64,000 nt of DNA from Candidatus Saccharimonadota bacterium (GTDB lineage Bacteria > Patescibacteriota > Saccharimonadia > Saccharimonadales > Saccharimonadaceae): positions 185,708 to 249,707 of the forward strand of contig JAFQXL010000004.1 of NCBI GenBank assembly GCA_017406985.1, read 5' to 3'. Below the pieces are notes generated by a model. That model worked only from the letters and a program-made list of their open reading frames with translations. It searched no databases and had not been told where the DNA came from. The position numbers and the translations under genes were made by a program. Of this stretch, positions 27,931-35,819 are shown one piece after another; within the stretch, counting starts at the first letter, position 1; each line of letters opens with the position of its first letter.

Positions 27931-29337
27931 ATGGGCATTTTTAGTAAGCTAAAACCAGCCAAAAAAGAAACTAAAGGAGCACCGGTCGCGCAGACGAGCG
28001 CAGACAGAATGGTACTCGCGAATATGGTGCTCGATTCGATTACGGACGGAGTAATTATTGTTAATTCCGAAAACGCGATTCAGATGATCAATCCGGCGGC
28101 GGCAACGCTTGTTGGTTACATTTCGCCAGAAATGGCGGTCGGAGTTAATGTCGCGGGAGTTTTAAGATTTGAAAACGGCGAAGGAGTTCCGATTGAAGAG
28201 TCTATGAACGAAGTTTTAGGAGCTTTAGTTCAGAATAAAGAGTTTACGACTAGAAATTATGTTTTAGTTAATTTTCAAAATCAGAGAAAAGCGGTCGCAG
28301 TAACGGTTACACCGGTTAAAACTGGACACGGCGAAAAGGTCATTACGTTCCGCGATATTACGAAAGAACTAGAAGAAGAGGGCGAACAGACTGAGTTTAT
28401 CTCGACGGCTTCGCACGAAATGAGGACGCCGGTCGCGTCGATCGAGGGGTATCTCGGACTTGCTTTAAATCCGCAGTGTGCGACGATTGACGACAGGGCG
28501 AGAAAATATCTTGAAGAAGCGCATTCTTCGTCTCAGCATCTCGGTAGGTTATTTAAAGATTTACTCGATGTGACGAAACTTGATGATAAGAAAGCGAGGC
28601 TACATCTTGTTCCGGTAGAGATGGTCGATTTAGTTCGAAAAATTATCGACGGACAGATTCCGGCGATGGGTGAGAAAAAAATTAAGTTTACTTTTGGCTC
28701 TTCGACGGGAATGGGAAGTTCGAGCGACCATACGATTACCCAAGCGGCTTATTCGCTTGTCGATATTGATTTTTTGCGCGAAATCTTAAACAACCTGGTC
28801 GAGAACGCGATTAAATATACGAAAGAAGGCGGGGGAATTTGGATTAATGTTCGCGGAGACGGAGATAGAGTTTTAATTAACGTTACGGATACGGGAATTG
28901 GGATTTCGCCGGATGACCTACTTCATATCTTCCAGAAGTTTTATCGCGTCGATAACTCACAGACTCGAGAAATCGGCGGGACAGGACTTGGGCTTTATAT
29001 TGTAAAGATGCGCGCGGAAGCGATGGGCGGAAAAGTTTGGGCAGAAAGCTCGTTTGGGGAGGGTTCGACTTTCTATCTTTCCCTACCGCGACTAACTTTC
29101 GAAGAATATGAACGTAGAAAACAGATACAAACGAATACGGAAACGATGAGCGTTAAGCCGGCTCAAAGTTCGACTCCGACGGCGGGGACTTCTGGGGCGG
29201 GGGCGCCGATTTCAATGTCGACAATTACGAGCCAGCCGGAAGCTACGACGGCGCAAAATCCGACACCGACAGCTGCGCCAGTTACGGCTCCAAAAACCGC
29301 GCCGAGCCCTGGAGATGGATTAATTAAGAAAACTTAG
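27931..29337 (+). CDS. Cytoplasmic PAS histidine kinase
   Basis: The 468-residue protein has no membrane helix. A PAS domain (about residues 27-145) is followed by the dimerisation helix with the phosphorylated histidine at about residue 162 in FISTASHEMRTPV. The ATPase domain follows, with NLVENAIKYTKEGG, DTGIGISPDDL, FQKFYRVD and GGTGLGLYIVK. The last 70 residues are a low-complexity Pro/Thr/Ser/Ala tail. Without an own membrane sensor it would read an internal signal or rely on a partner. The single-domain response regulator starts 52 bases downstream. Confidence 0.93.
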   Translation: MGIFSKLKPAKKETKGAPVAQTSADRMVLANMVLDSITDGVIIVNSENAIQMINPAAATLVGYISPEMAVGVNVAGVLRFENGEGVPIEESMNEVLGALVQNKEFTTRNYVLVNFQNQRKAVAVTVTPVKTGHGEKVITFRDITKELEEEGEQTEFISTASHEMRTPVASIEGYLGLALNPQCATIDDRARKYLEEAHSSSQHLGRLFKDLLDVTKLDDKKARLHLVPVEMVDLVRKIIDGQIPAMGEKKIKFTFGSSTGMGSSSDHTITQAAYSLVDIDFLREILNNLVENAIKYTKEGGGIWINVRGDGDRVLINVTDTGIGISPDDLLHIFQKFYRVDNSQTREIGGTGLGLYIVKMRAEAMGGKVWAESSFGEGSTFYLSLPRLTFEEYERRKQIQTNTETMSVKPAQSSTPTAGTSGAGAPISMSTITSQPEATTAQNPTPTAAPVTAPKTAPSPGDGLIKKT

Positions 29338-29389
29338 CCTTTCCAAAACCGAAATAATATTATAAAATAAAGTAAATAGTGAGGGAAAA

Positions 29390-29842
29390 ATGGCAAAAAT
29401 TTTATTAGTTGAAGACGACCAATCTTTAAGGGAAATCTATTCGATTCGCTTAACGGCGGAAGGATATGAAATTGTTTCGGCGGGAGACGGCGAAGAGGCG
29501 CTAGCTTCGGCGGTGCGTGAAAAACCGGATTTAGTTTTATCGGATGTAATGATGCCGAAAATTTCGGGATTCGATATGCTCGACATCCTTCGACAGACGC
29601 CGGAAACGAAAGATATTAAAGTAATTATGATGACGGCGCTATCTTCAGAAGACCAGAGAGAACGCGGAAATGCGCTCGGCGCAGACCGCTATTTAGTTAA
29701 AAGCCAAGTCGGAATTGAAGATGTAGTTAATGCAGTTCACGACGTTTTAGGAGATAATAATGGAACCGCAGCTCAACCAGCCCAGCCAGAACAACCAGCC
29801 CAGCCAGAACAACCAGCCCAGCCAGCTGCTCCGGCTCAATAA
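29390..29842 (+). CDS. Single-domain response regulator with PAQPEQ repeat tail
   Basis: The receiver domain covers about 125 residues, with acidic pocket VEDD, phosphoacceptor Asp at about residue 52 in VLSDVMMPK, the Thr in MMTALSS and the Lys in YLVKSQ. No DNA-binding output domain follows; a tail of PAQPEQ repeats ends the protein at 150 residues. It probably acts by protein contact or needs a separate output. GAGGG precedes the start. Its last 83 bases are also read in a second frame as the start of the pseudouridine synthase gene. Confidence 0.92.
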   Translation: MAKILLVEDDQSLREIYSIRLTAEGYEIVSAGDGEEALASAVREKPDLVLSDVMMPKISGFDMLDILRQTPETKDIKVIMMTALSSEDQRERGNALGADRYLVKSQVGIEDVVNAVHDVLGDNNGTAAQPAQPEQPAQPEQPAQPAAPAQ

Positions 29843-30503
29843 GTTTTTAGCAGAAAAAATCGGGATTTCGCGACGCGAGGTAGATAATTTAATTGCTGCT
29901 TCTAAAGTTTTAGTTAATGGTGCGCCAGCGAGACTCGGAGCAAGAGTTTTAGAAACGGACGAGATTATTGTCGAAGGAAAGAAAATCGATACTACTCCGG
30001 TTTCTTATACTTATTTAATGTTAAATAAGCCGGTCGGATATCTTTCGTCGCGACGGTCACAAGGCGGAGAGCCGACTTTATATGAGCTCCTGCCAGAAAA
30101 ATATCGCGCGCTTAAGACGGTCGGGAGGCTCGATAAAAATTCTTCCGGACTAATTCTCTTAACGAACGACGGAGATTTTGCGTTTTCTCATACACACCCG
30201 AAGTTTTATAAAATTAAAACTTATCTAGTCTCGCTCGATAAGCCGCTCGAACCGCTACATCAACAAGAGATTTCCGACTTCGGAATCCAGCTAGACGACG
30301 GGGCATCGAAGTTATTTTTAACAAAGCTGAACGACAATAGATTAGAGTGGCAAGTAGAAATGAGCGAAGGGCGAAATCGGCAGATTAGAAGGACGTTTTT
30401 CGCGCTCGGATATACCGTCGAAAAATTACATAGGGTTGAATTTGGAAACTATAAATTAGGCGATTTGAAGCCTGGCGAATATAAAGAAGTAGACAAAATA
30501 TAA
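29760..30503 (+). CDS. RsuA/RluB-family pseudouridine synthase
   Basis: After an N-terminal extension the protein has an S4 RNA-binding domain (RLNKFLAEKIGISRREVDNLI) and a catalytic domain with the aspartate in GRLDKNSSGLILLTNDGDF and the C-terminal motif EGRNRQIRRTFFALG. It should convert a uridine in rRNA to pseudouridine; which one is not clear. The ATG at 29760 has AGGAG six bases upstream, inside the response regulator gene. The first 25 residues (NQPSQN repeats) are therefore read from the same bases as the regulator tail, one frame over. Confidence 0.88.
   Translation: MEPQLNQPSQNNQPSQNNQPSQLLRLNKFLAEKIGISRREVDNLIAASKVLVNGAPARLGARVLETDEIIVEGKKIDTTPVSYTYLMLNKPVGYLSSRRSQGGEPTLYELLPEKYRALKTVGRLDKNSSGLILLTNDGDFAFSHTHPKFYKIKTYLVSLDKPLEPLHQQEISDFGIQLDDGASKLFLTKLNDNRLEWQVEMSEGRNRQIRRTFFALGYTVEKLHRVEFGNYKLGDLKPGEYKEVDKI
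29774..29825 (+). repeat. 18-bp tandem repeat, 2.9 copies, coding in two frames
   Basis: The unit CAACCAGCCCAGCCAGAA repeats at 29774, 29792 and 29810 (last copy incomplete). One frame gives PAQPEQ, the other NQPSQN. Confidence 0.85.
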
Positions 30504-30649
30504 AAACGAGCGGGGTCCTGTCGCCGCCATAAAGTTCCCCGCCGTGCTCAGACGCAAATATCCGAGCCTACCGTACTAAAGTACACACGGCTCGGATTTG
30601 CTTACCTGCGCGCGGCGGGGTCCCCAAGGCGGTGCCACCCCTCGCGTTT
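30504..30649. ncRNA. GC-rich rod-like inverted repeat with central bubble in a convergent gap
   Basis: Nested complementary segments fill the gap: GGGT/ACCC with flanking CGAG/CTCG, CCGCC/GGCGG (524-528 with 628-632 of the 30 kb block), CCCCGCCG/CGGCGGGG (30537-30544 with 30613-30620), a bubble of about 10 bases per side, then GC-AAA and TCCGAGCC with their complements up to 30601, and GTAC/GTAC at the tip. The result is a single rod of about 145 nt, far richer in GC than its surroundings. It could be a 6S-like RNA, a REP-type element or a two-way terminator. No consensus promoter was found on either side. Confidence 0.45.
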
Positions 30650-30651
30650 GT

Positions 30652-31854
30652 TTATCCCTCTACTCCATCTTCGAGTAGGTCGTTGGCTCTTCTGATCATC
30701 TCTTCAAATTCGTCAGTTCGAATAACATAGATAGGCTTTGAGCCTTCAGAGGCGATGTTGGTGTGTCGCTCTGGCATTTCGGCGACGTTTTTCGCTTCGT
30801 CGAGCGCGAAGCCGAGATAAGCTAGCTTCTGGCAGACCATCTTTCTAATTTCGTCCGAGCGTTCGCCGATTGTCGCGGTAAAGACGATTGCGTCGACTCC
30901 GCCGAGCGAAGCCGCCATTTGGCCGATTGCGGATTGGATGCGATAAACATAGAGCGCGTGTGCGAAGGTCCCGAGTTTGTCGCCTTCGTCGCGAAGTTTA
31001 ATAATTTCGCGCATATCGTCGCTCTTTCCGGAAACTCCGAGGAGACCGCCTTTTTTATTAAGATATTTCTCGAGCGCTTCGTCTGAGCTAATTTTAAGGT
31101 TACGCTTAAGAGCGAGCGCGGCGGCGACATCAATCGAGCCGGTTCTCGTCGACATCATAATTCCTTCAAGCGGAGTATAGCCCATGGTCGTATCATGAGA
31201 CTTACCATCGAAAACAGCGGTAATCGAAGAGCCGGAACCGATATGACAGACGATAAGTTTCTCCGGAAGGATTTCAGCCGATTTCATATAATGAACAATC
31301 GAGCCGACCGAAAGACCGTGATAGCCCCAGCGTTTAATATCATATTTTTCCGCCGCTTCTTGGTCGATAGCGTAAGCTTTCATAAGCTCTGGGCGGTCGG
31401 TATGGAAGCCAGAATCGGAAATCTGGAGAACTGGCGTCCCTTTGAAGGAAGTCATAAAGTGTTCAATTTCGCCCGCGACAACCGGAACGTGAAGCGGAGC
31501 TTTTTTCTTTGCATCTTCAAGCTCTTTAAGACATTTTTCGTCGACAATATGGTCGTGAGAGAAATATTCGCCCGGAGCAGCAACACGAGCTAAAATCGCG
31601 TCGAGCTTCGACATTCCACCGAGATAACCCTCGGCCGTTAAAATCTCTTCAATATTCGCAACGGTAGAAGTAAGCGATTTAAAGTCAGTTTTAATTTTCT
31701 TTGAAGTTCCGTCCGCTTTTTTCAAAGTACAGATAATTCGCTTCCCTTCAAATTCGAAGTGAAGCGAACAGACAAGTTCTTGTCCCTTATATAAAGCGTA
31801 TTTTCTCGAGGAACTCCCCGGATTCGTAATCAGAATCAGGCGATCGTTATTCAT
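30652..31854 (-). CDS. ackA: Acetate kinase, divergent
   Basis: Acetate kinase makes ATP from acetyl phosphate. The 400-residue protein keeps NPGSSSRKY, the histidine of GYHGLS, the glycine loop HIGSGSSIT, the arginine in MSTRTGSID and the C-terminal VIRTDEFEEMI. It deviates from the usual HRVVHGG, which here is ARVAAPG with only the arginine kept, and from APLHNP, here APLHVP. No phosphotransacetylase gene lies in the window. TTAGGAG precedes the start, and the -10 box overlaps the ctpA stop codon. Confidence 0.85.
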   Translation of the reverse strand: MNNDRLILITNPGSSSRKYALYKGQELVCSLHFEFEGKRIICTLKKADGTSKKIKTDFKSLTSTVANIEEILTAEGYLGGMSKLDAILARVAAPGEYFSHDHIVDEKCLKELEDAKKKAPLHVPVVAGEIEHFMTSFKGTPVLQISDSGFHTDRPELMKAYAIDQEAAEKYDIKRWGYHGLSVGSIVHYMKSAEILPEKLIVCHIGSGSSITAVFDGKSHDTTMGYTPLEGIMMSTRTGSIDVAAALALKRNLKISSDEALEKYLNKKGGLLGVSGKSDDMREIIKLRDEGDKLGTFAHALYVYRIQSAIGQMAASLGGVDAIVFTATIGERSDEIRKMVCQKLAYLGFALDEAKNVAEMPERHTNIASEGSKPIYVIRTDEFEEMIRRANDLLEDGVEG

Positions 31855-31878
31855 TTTTTCTCCTAATTATTTTATATT

Positions 31879-31887
31879 ATTATAACA
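31879..31887 (-). promoter_or_regulatory. ackA extended -10 (TGT-TATAAT) across the ctpA stop codon
   Basis: TATAAT at 31879-31884 contains the TAA stop (31880-31882) of ctpA. A leader of about 17 bases with TTAGGAG follows. Confidence 0.6.
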
Positions 31888-33103
31888 CAATTTCTTTAGC
31901 TTTGTCGAGCTGAGGGTCGATGTCCTTATTGATTTGTTCATAAGTTCGTTCAACTTCAACATCGGGGACAATTCCGGTCTTATTAATCGTGTTTCCTTTC
32001 GGAGTATACCAGTGAGCCGTAGTGACCTTTAAGAGGTTTGAGCCGTCGACCGAGAGCATTGTTTGAACGACGCCTTTTCCGTAGCTAGTTTGGCCAACGA
32101 TAGTCGCTTTTTCATAATCTTTCAAAGCACCGGCAACGATTTCCGAAGCGGAGGCGGTTCCGTTATTGATTAAGACGACAGTTTTTATATCTTTTAAGAT
32201 AGCTTCGCCGCGAGGAGCAGAAGTATTAGACGAGCTAAAAGTTCGAGATTTTTGAGTTAAGATATTTTCGCCATCAATCCAAAGCCCGAGCATGTCGCGC
32301 GCAGCGTTTACATAGCCACCGCCGTTTCCGCGAAGGTCGACAATTATTCCTTTAATATTTTTCTCTTTAGCTTCGTTAGCGAGTTTTTTCGTAAGAGTTC
32401 CGGTATCTTTCGAGAAACGATAGACACTTAAAATCGCGATGTCGCCGTCATAAGTTATATCGGCAGAAACGTTGTTAATTCCTTCGCGCGTCATCGTAAA
32501 GTCGAGTTTTTTACCGTCGCGGACGACCGTAACTTTAACGCTTGAGCCGGCTTCGCCACGCAACTTTTTACCGATTGTATCGACATCTTGTTGCCAGACT
32601 TCTTCGTCGTTAATCGCATAGATAATATCGCCAGCTAAAATCCCCGCTTTTCTCGCCGGATTATCCGGAAGAGTTCGAAGAACGCGAACATAATCTTCGC
32701 GCTTCGCGAACGAGACGCCAATTCCAGCTTCGCTAATTTCGCCCTCTAGGGCAGATTTATATTCTGCCGCTTCTTCGGAGTCCATATATTCAGTGTATTC
32801 GTCGCCAAGCGCCGCGACCATACCTTTTTTAGCACCAGTAATAAGCTCATTTTTATCGATGTCGCCGTCGTAGTTATCTTTTAAGACCGTATAGAGATTT
32901 TGGACGCTAGAGAGGTTAAGCTGATCGGAAGAGCTAGACTTAAAACCAAGATAAGGACTAAAATTTATCCAGATACTATTCCAGTTTAAGCCAATTGTAA
33001 AGCCGATTATAAGCGTAACGAGACAAGCAAAAACAGTAGTACCAAGAGCTACTTCCGAGATTTTATATCTTATAATATTGTCTTTTCTCGCAGTTTTCTT
33101 CAT
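31880..33103 (-). CDS. ctpA: S41 C-terminal processing peptidase
   Basis: The 407-residue protein has one N-terminal membrane helix, a PDZ domain (EAGIGVSFAKREDYVRVL, DNPARKAGILAGDIIYAIND) and an S41 protease domain. The catalytic serine lies in GTASASEIVAGALKDY and the lysine about 25 residues later in SYGKGVVQTM. Such enzymes trim exported proteins and wall hydrolases. A coiled-coil CHAP hydrolase is encoded just upstream and could be a target. The start follows TGA-TACAAT by six bases without a Shine-Dalgarno sequence. Confidence 0.92.
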   Translation of the reverse strand: MKKTARKDNIIRYKISEVALGTTVFACLVTLIIGFTIGLNWNSIWINFSPYLGFKSSSSDQLNLSSVQNLYTVLKDNYDGDIDKNELITGAKKGMVAALGDEYTEYMDSEEAAEYKSALEGEISEAGIGVSFAKREDYVRVLRTLPDNPARKAGILAGDIIYAINDEEVWQQDVDTIGKKLRGEAGSSVKVTVVRDGKKLDFTMTREGINNVSADITYDGDIAILSVYRFSKDTGTLTKKLANEAKEKNIKGIIVDLRGNGGGYVNAARDMLGLWIDGENILTQKSRTFSSSNTSAPRGEAILKDIKTVVLINNGTASASEIVAGALKDYEKATIVGQTSYGKGVVQTMLSVDGSNLLKVTTAHWYTPKGNTINKTGIVPDVEVERTYEQINKDIDPQLDKAKEIVL

Positions 33104-33109
33104 TATTCT

Positions 33110-33118
33110 ATTGTATCA
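33110..33118 (-). promoter_or_regulatory. ctpA extended -10 (TGA-TACAAT), leaderless type
   Basis: The box lies between the stop of the CHAP gene and ctpA and ends six bases before the ATG. Confidence 0.55.
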
Positions 33119-33121
33119 CGT

Positions 33122-34219
33122 TTAAATAAAGTGGATGAAGTTCAAATCGTTAATTGAGACGCCAATACGATAACCGAAGTCACCGGCTCTATGAGAAGCA
33201 GCAGAATATGAGTTATTGTATTCAGAGAGGTTAATTGTTCCATTGTTGTTTACGCTTTCAACCCACATGACATGTCCCCAAGCGCCAGAAGTCGAATAGG
33301 CGACGGAGCCGGCTTCCGGAATATGGTCGACGCGATAGCCATAACGTCTAGCGGTATTTCCCCAGTCTTTCGCGTTACCCCAAGCAGAAATAACAATTCC
33401 GTAGCGCTCTTTAACTTTCCAGCCGGCATAGCTAGTACATTGACAGACGTAGCCGCCAGTATAGAGATATTTTAAGTTGTCCTGCGGACAGTTATTGCGC
33501 ATCGGATAAGTATTAACGCCGTTACCAATCGCACCAGAGCTATTTGCTTTACGAATCGCCTCGGCGATTTCAGCTTCCTTAATCTTTCGAGCTTCCGCGG
33601 CGTCGGCGGCATAAGCGGCCTCGTTCGCGCGATATTGCGCAACGAGTGACTCTTCGCGCTGTTTAGTTTCAGCGATAGCCTGTTGTTGGGTTTGTTGGTC
33701 CGCGATAATACGGTCGACCTCCTTCTTTTGAGCCTCGAGATCTTCTTTTAAGCTCTGAACCATCTGGGCGGAGGTACTAATTTGGTCTCTAGCGGAGTCG
33801 ATACGAGTCTGTTTTTCGGCATAATCCGAGAGAGAGCTAGAGCTAGCTAAAATCATTAGCTCGTCTGTATCTCCCTCGAGATAAACCGAAATAATCATTT
33901 CGGCGAGCGCTTCTTTTTGCAGCTCTAATTTCTTCGTATTTTCTTCAATTTGTGCCTTTAAGTCGGTCGCTTTCTCTTTGTTTGCAAGAATTCGCGCTTC
34001 ATACATCGCGATTTCTTGGTTTAGGCGGTTAATCTCGCCGTCTAGAGTGTCGGCGGCTTGAGACGCTTCGTTCGCTCTTTCAACGGCAGCCTGTTCAGCA
34101 GCTTCAGCCTGTTTACATTTATCGGTCGTACACCAAGAAACAGCCGAAGAATTAATCGAGCTAAAAACCGGAGCGAGGAGAGTAAGGATAAGTCCGAATG
34201 TTATAATTTTTGTTTTCAT
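33122..34219 (-). CDS. Secreted coiled-coil CHAP peptidoglycan hydrolase (CwlO/PcsB-like)
   Basis: The 365-residue protein has a signal peptide, then a long alpha-helical coiled coil (about residues 35-235), a short linker and a C-terminal CHAP domain with its cysteine in YVCQCTSYAGW and histidine in AWGHVMWVES. This layout matches the division and elongation hydrolases that are switched on by FtsEX-type complexes. No ftsEX lies in this window. AGGAG precedes the start and sits in one arm of a large palindrome that also spans the promoter. Confidence 0.87.
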   Translation of the reverse strand: MKTKIITFGLILTLLAPVFSSINSSAVSWCTTDKCKQAEAAEQAAVERANEASQAADTLDGEINRLNQEIAMYEARILANKEKATDLKAQIEENTKKLELQKEALAEMIISVYLEGDTDELMILASSSSLSDYAEKQTRIDSARDQISTSAQMVQSLKEDLEAQKKEVDRIIADQQTQQQAIAETKQREESLVAQYRANEAAYAADAAEARKIKEAEIAEAIRKANSSGAIGNGVNTYPMRNNCPQDNLKYLYTGGYVCQCTSYAGWKVKERYGIVISAWGNAKDWGNTARRYGYRVDHIPEAGSVAYSTSGAWGHVMWVESVNNNGTINLSEYNNSYSAASHRAGDFGYRIGVSINDLNFIHFI

Positions 34220-34220
34220 G

Positions 34221-34258
34221 ATAAAACTCCTATGTTAATAGTAACATAAGAGTTTTAT
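34221..34258. promoter_or_regulatory. 38-bp palindrome centred on the CHAP gene -10 box
   Basis: Seventeen-base arms (34221-34237 and 34242-34258) match at 16 positions around ATAG. It could be an operator for a dimeric repressor, because its centre is the -10 box. In read-through RNA from gltX it would fold into a hairpin whose distal arm holds the ribosome binding site and a TTTT stretch, so a terminator is the alternative. Confidence 0.55.
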
Positions 34259-34267
34259 TTTTGTCAA
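34238..34267 (-). promoter_or_regulatory. Promoter of the coiled-coil CHAP gene
   Basis: TTGACA (34262-34267), 18 bases, TACTAT (34238-34243) with TGT just before the -10. Transcription would start inside the left arm of the palindrome, about 10 bases before the start codon. Confidence 0.6.
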
Positions 34268-34277
34268 ACCGGTTATG

Positions 34278-35753
34278 TTAATTATTAGTTAAAGCGGTTC
34301 GAACGGCGTTTAAGCGAGCGAGTGTCTTTTCTCGACCAAGCACGCTTAAAGTCTGATGGAGAGCAGGACTAAACGGCGCGAAAGAAACGGAAATCCGAAC
34401 AAGGCTAAAGTATTCCGCCGGTTTTTTACCGGATTTTTCGAGCAAGTCGTTTAATTCTTTTTGGAGATTTTCTTCAGACCAATCTTTAACGTCATTTAAG
34501 CGTTCAATCGTCAAAGTTAGAAGTTCGATTAACTCGGTTTCAGAGAGTTTCTTTAAGAACTTATTATCCGTAATCATTTCCGGCTTAATCTCCGGATCGA
34601 CGAAGAAATAATCGGTCATAGTTTTTAAGTCAGCTAAGACTTTAAGACGGTCATAGATAATCGAGAGGACTTTTATTTTATACTCGTCCGGCTCGTTTTC
34701 TGCGACTTCCGGCCAAAAATCTTTTGTGCGAGAATAAAACTTCTCTACGCCTTCTTCGTCGACTAGCTTCCTAATCCATTGTCCGTTATACCAATAAATC
34801 TTAACTTCGTCGAAACGCGCGCCAGAGTTCTGGATTCGGTCGATCGAGAAAGATTTAATCAACTCTTCCTTAGAATAGATTTCTTTTTCGGTTCCGTCGT
34901 TCCAGCCGAGACAAGCCAGATAATTCAATAAAGCTTCTGGGAGAACGCCGTCGCTTTTATATTCTGTAACGGATTTTGCGCCGTCGCGTTTTCCGAGTTT
35001 TTTATTTCCCTGCGGAGCAAGAATATGCGGGAGGCTTAAGAACTTCGGATGTTCAAGATTTAAAGCTTCATAAAGCGCTAAATAGTTCGGCATACTCGAG
35101 AGATATTCGACACCGCGCGCGATATGAGTTACGCCCATTTCTGCGTCGTCGACGATATGCGCAAAGTTATAAGTCGGGAGACCGTCTTTCTTAATTAAGA
35201 TTATATCGTCACAAACTTCAGGACCAGTTTTCATTTCGCCCATGACTTCGTCTGTCCACTCATAATTTTTTGGATCAGACTTAAAGCGAAGCGGGATTCC
35301 CTTTTGCCACTTTTCTAGAGTTTCTTCCGGACTAAAATCGGCGGAAGCAGGACGGTGATTTCGATAAAGAAACGGAACTTTTTTCGCGTTATCCGCTTTT
35401 CGATATTCGTCGATAACTTCTGGAGCGGTTTCGTCGAGATAAGCGCGGCCAGTTTTAATCAATTTCTTCGCCCATTCGAGATATAAATCTTCCCTTTCGC
35501 TCTGAAAATAAGGCGCGTTCGGGCCGCCGACAATCGGGCCTTCGTCCCATTCTAAGCCGAGCCACTTCAAGGTATCTTCGATTAGTTCAGTTGCGCCTTC
35601 GACAAAACGAGCGCGGTCAGTATCTTCGATACGAAGAATAAACTTTCCGCCAGTTTGTCTCGCGACAAGATAAGGATAAATTGCGCTTCTGACATTTCCA
35701 ATATGGATATAGCCGGTCGGGCTAGGGGCAAAACGAGTTCTAGTTTCTTTCAT
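34278..35753 (-). CDS. gltX: Glutamyl-tRNA synthetase, probably non-discriminating
   Basis: Class I synthetase of 491 residues with the HIGH-type motif PTGYIHIGNVRSA and KMSKR-type KKLGKRDGA. The glutamate-binding IEDTDRARF region is present. Since GatCAB is encoded in this window, it probably charges both tRNA-Glu and tRNA-Gln, the latter being amidated afterwards. The start follows TATACT by nine bases with no ribosome binding site. Confidence 0.95.
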   Translation of the reverse strand: MKETRTRFAPSPTGYIHIGNVRSAIYPYLVARQTGGKFILRIEDTDRARFVEGATELIEDTLKWLGLEWDEGPIVGGPNAPYFQSEREDLYLEWAKKLIKTGRAYLDETAPEVIDEYRKADNAKKVPFLYRNHRPASADFSPEETLEKWQKGIPLRFKSDPKNYEWTDEVMGEMKTGPEVCDDIILIKKDGLPTYNFAHIVDDAEMGVTHIARGVEYLSSMPNYLALYEALNLEHPKFLSLPHILAPQGNKKLGKRDGAKSVTEYKSDGVLPEALLNYLACLGWNDGTEKEIYSKEELIKSFSIDRIQNSGARFDEVKIYWYNGQWIRKLVDEEGVEKFYSRTKDFWPEVAENEPDEYKIKVLSIIYDRLKVLADLKTMTDYFFVDPEIKPEMITDNKFLKKLSETELIELLTLTIERLNDVKDWSEENLQKELNDLLEKSGKKPAEYFSLVRISVSFAPFSPALHQTLSVLGREKTLARLNAVRTALTNN

Positions 35754-35762
35754 AACAAATTA

Positions 35763-35768
35763 AGTATA
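35763..35768 (-). promoter_or_regulatory. gltX -10 box (TATACT), leaderless type
   Basis: The box ends nine bases before the gltX ATG and begins directly after the terminator of the upstream gene. Confidence 0.5.
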
Positions 35769-35776
35769 CAATAAAA

Positions 35777-35798
35777 TTACCCCTCTTTCAAGGGGTAA
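35777..35798 (-). terminator. Intrinsic terminator after the DUF4367-like gene
   Basis: TTACCCCT and AGGGGTAA pair across six bases; on the minus strand TTTTATT follows. Confidence 0.75.
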
Positions 35799-35819
35799 AG
35801 TGTGTGAGGTTTTTTCACA

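Noticed and set aside
29774-29825. CRISPR-like repeats
   Set aside because: The 18-bp units are directly adjacent without spacers and code in both frames, so they are a coding tandem repeat.
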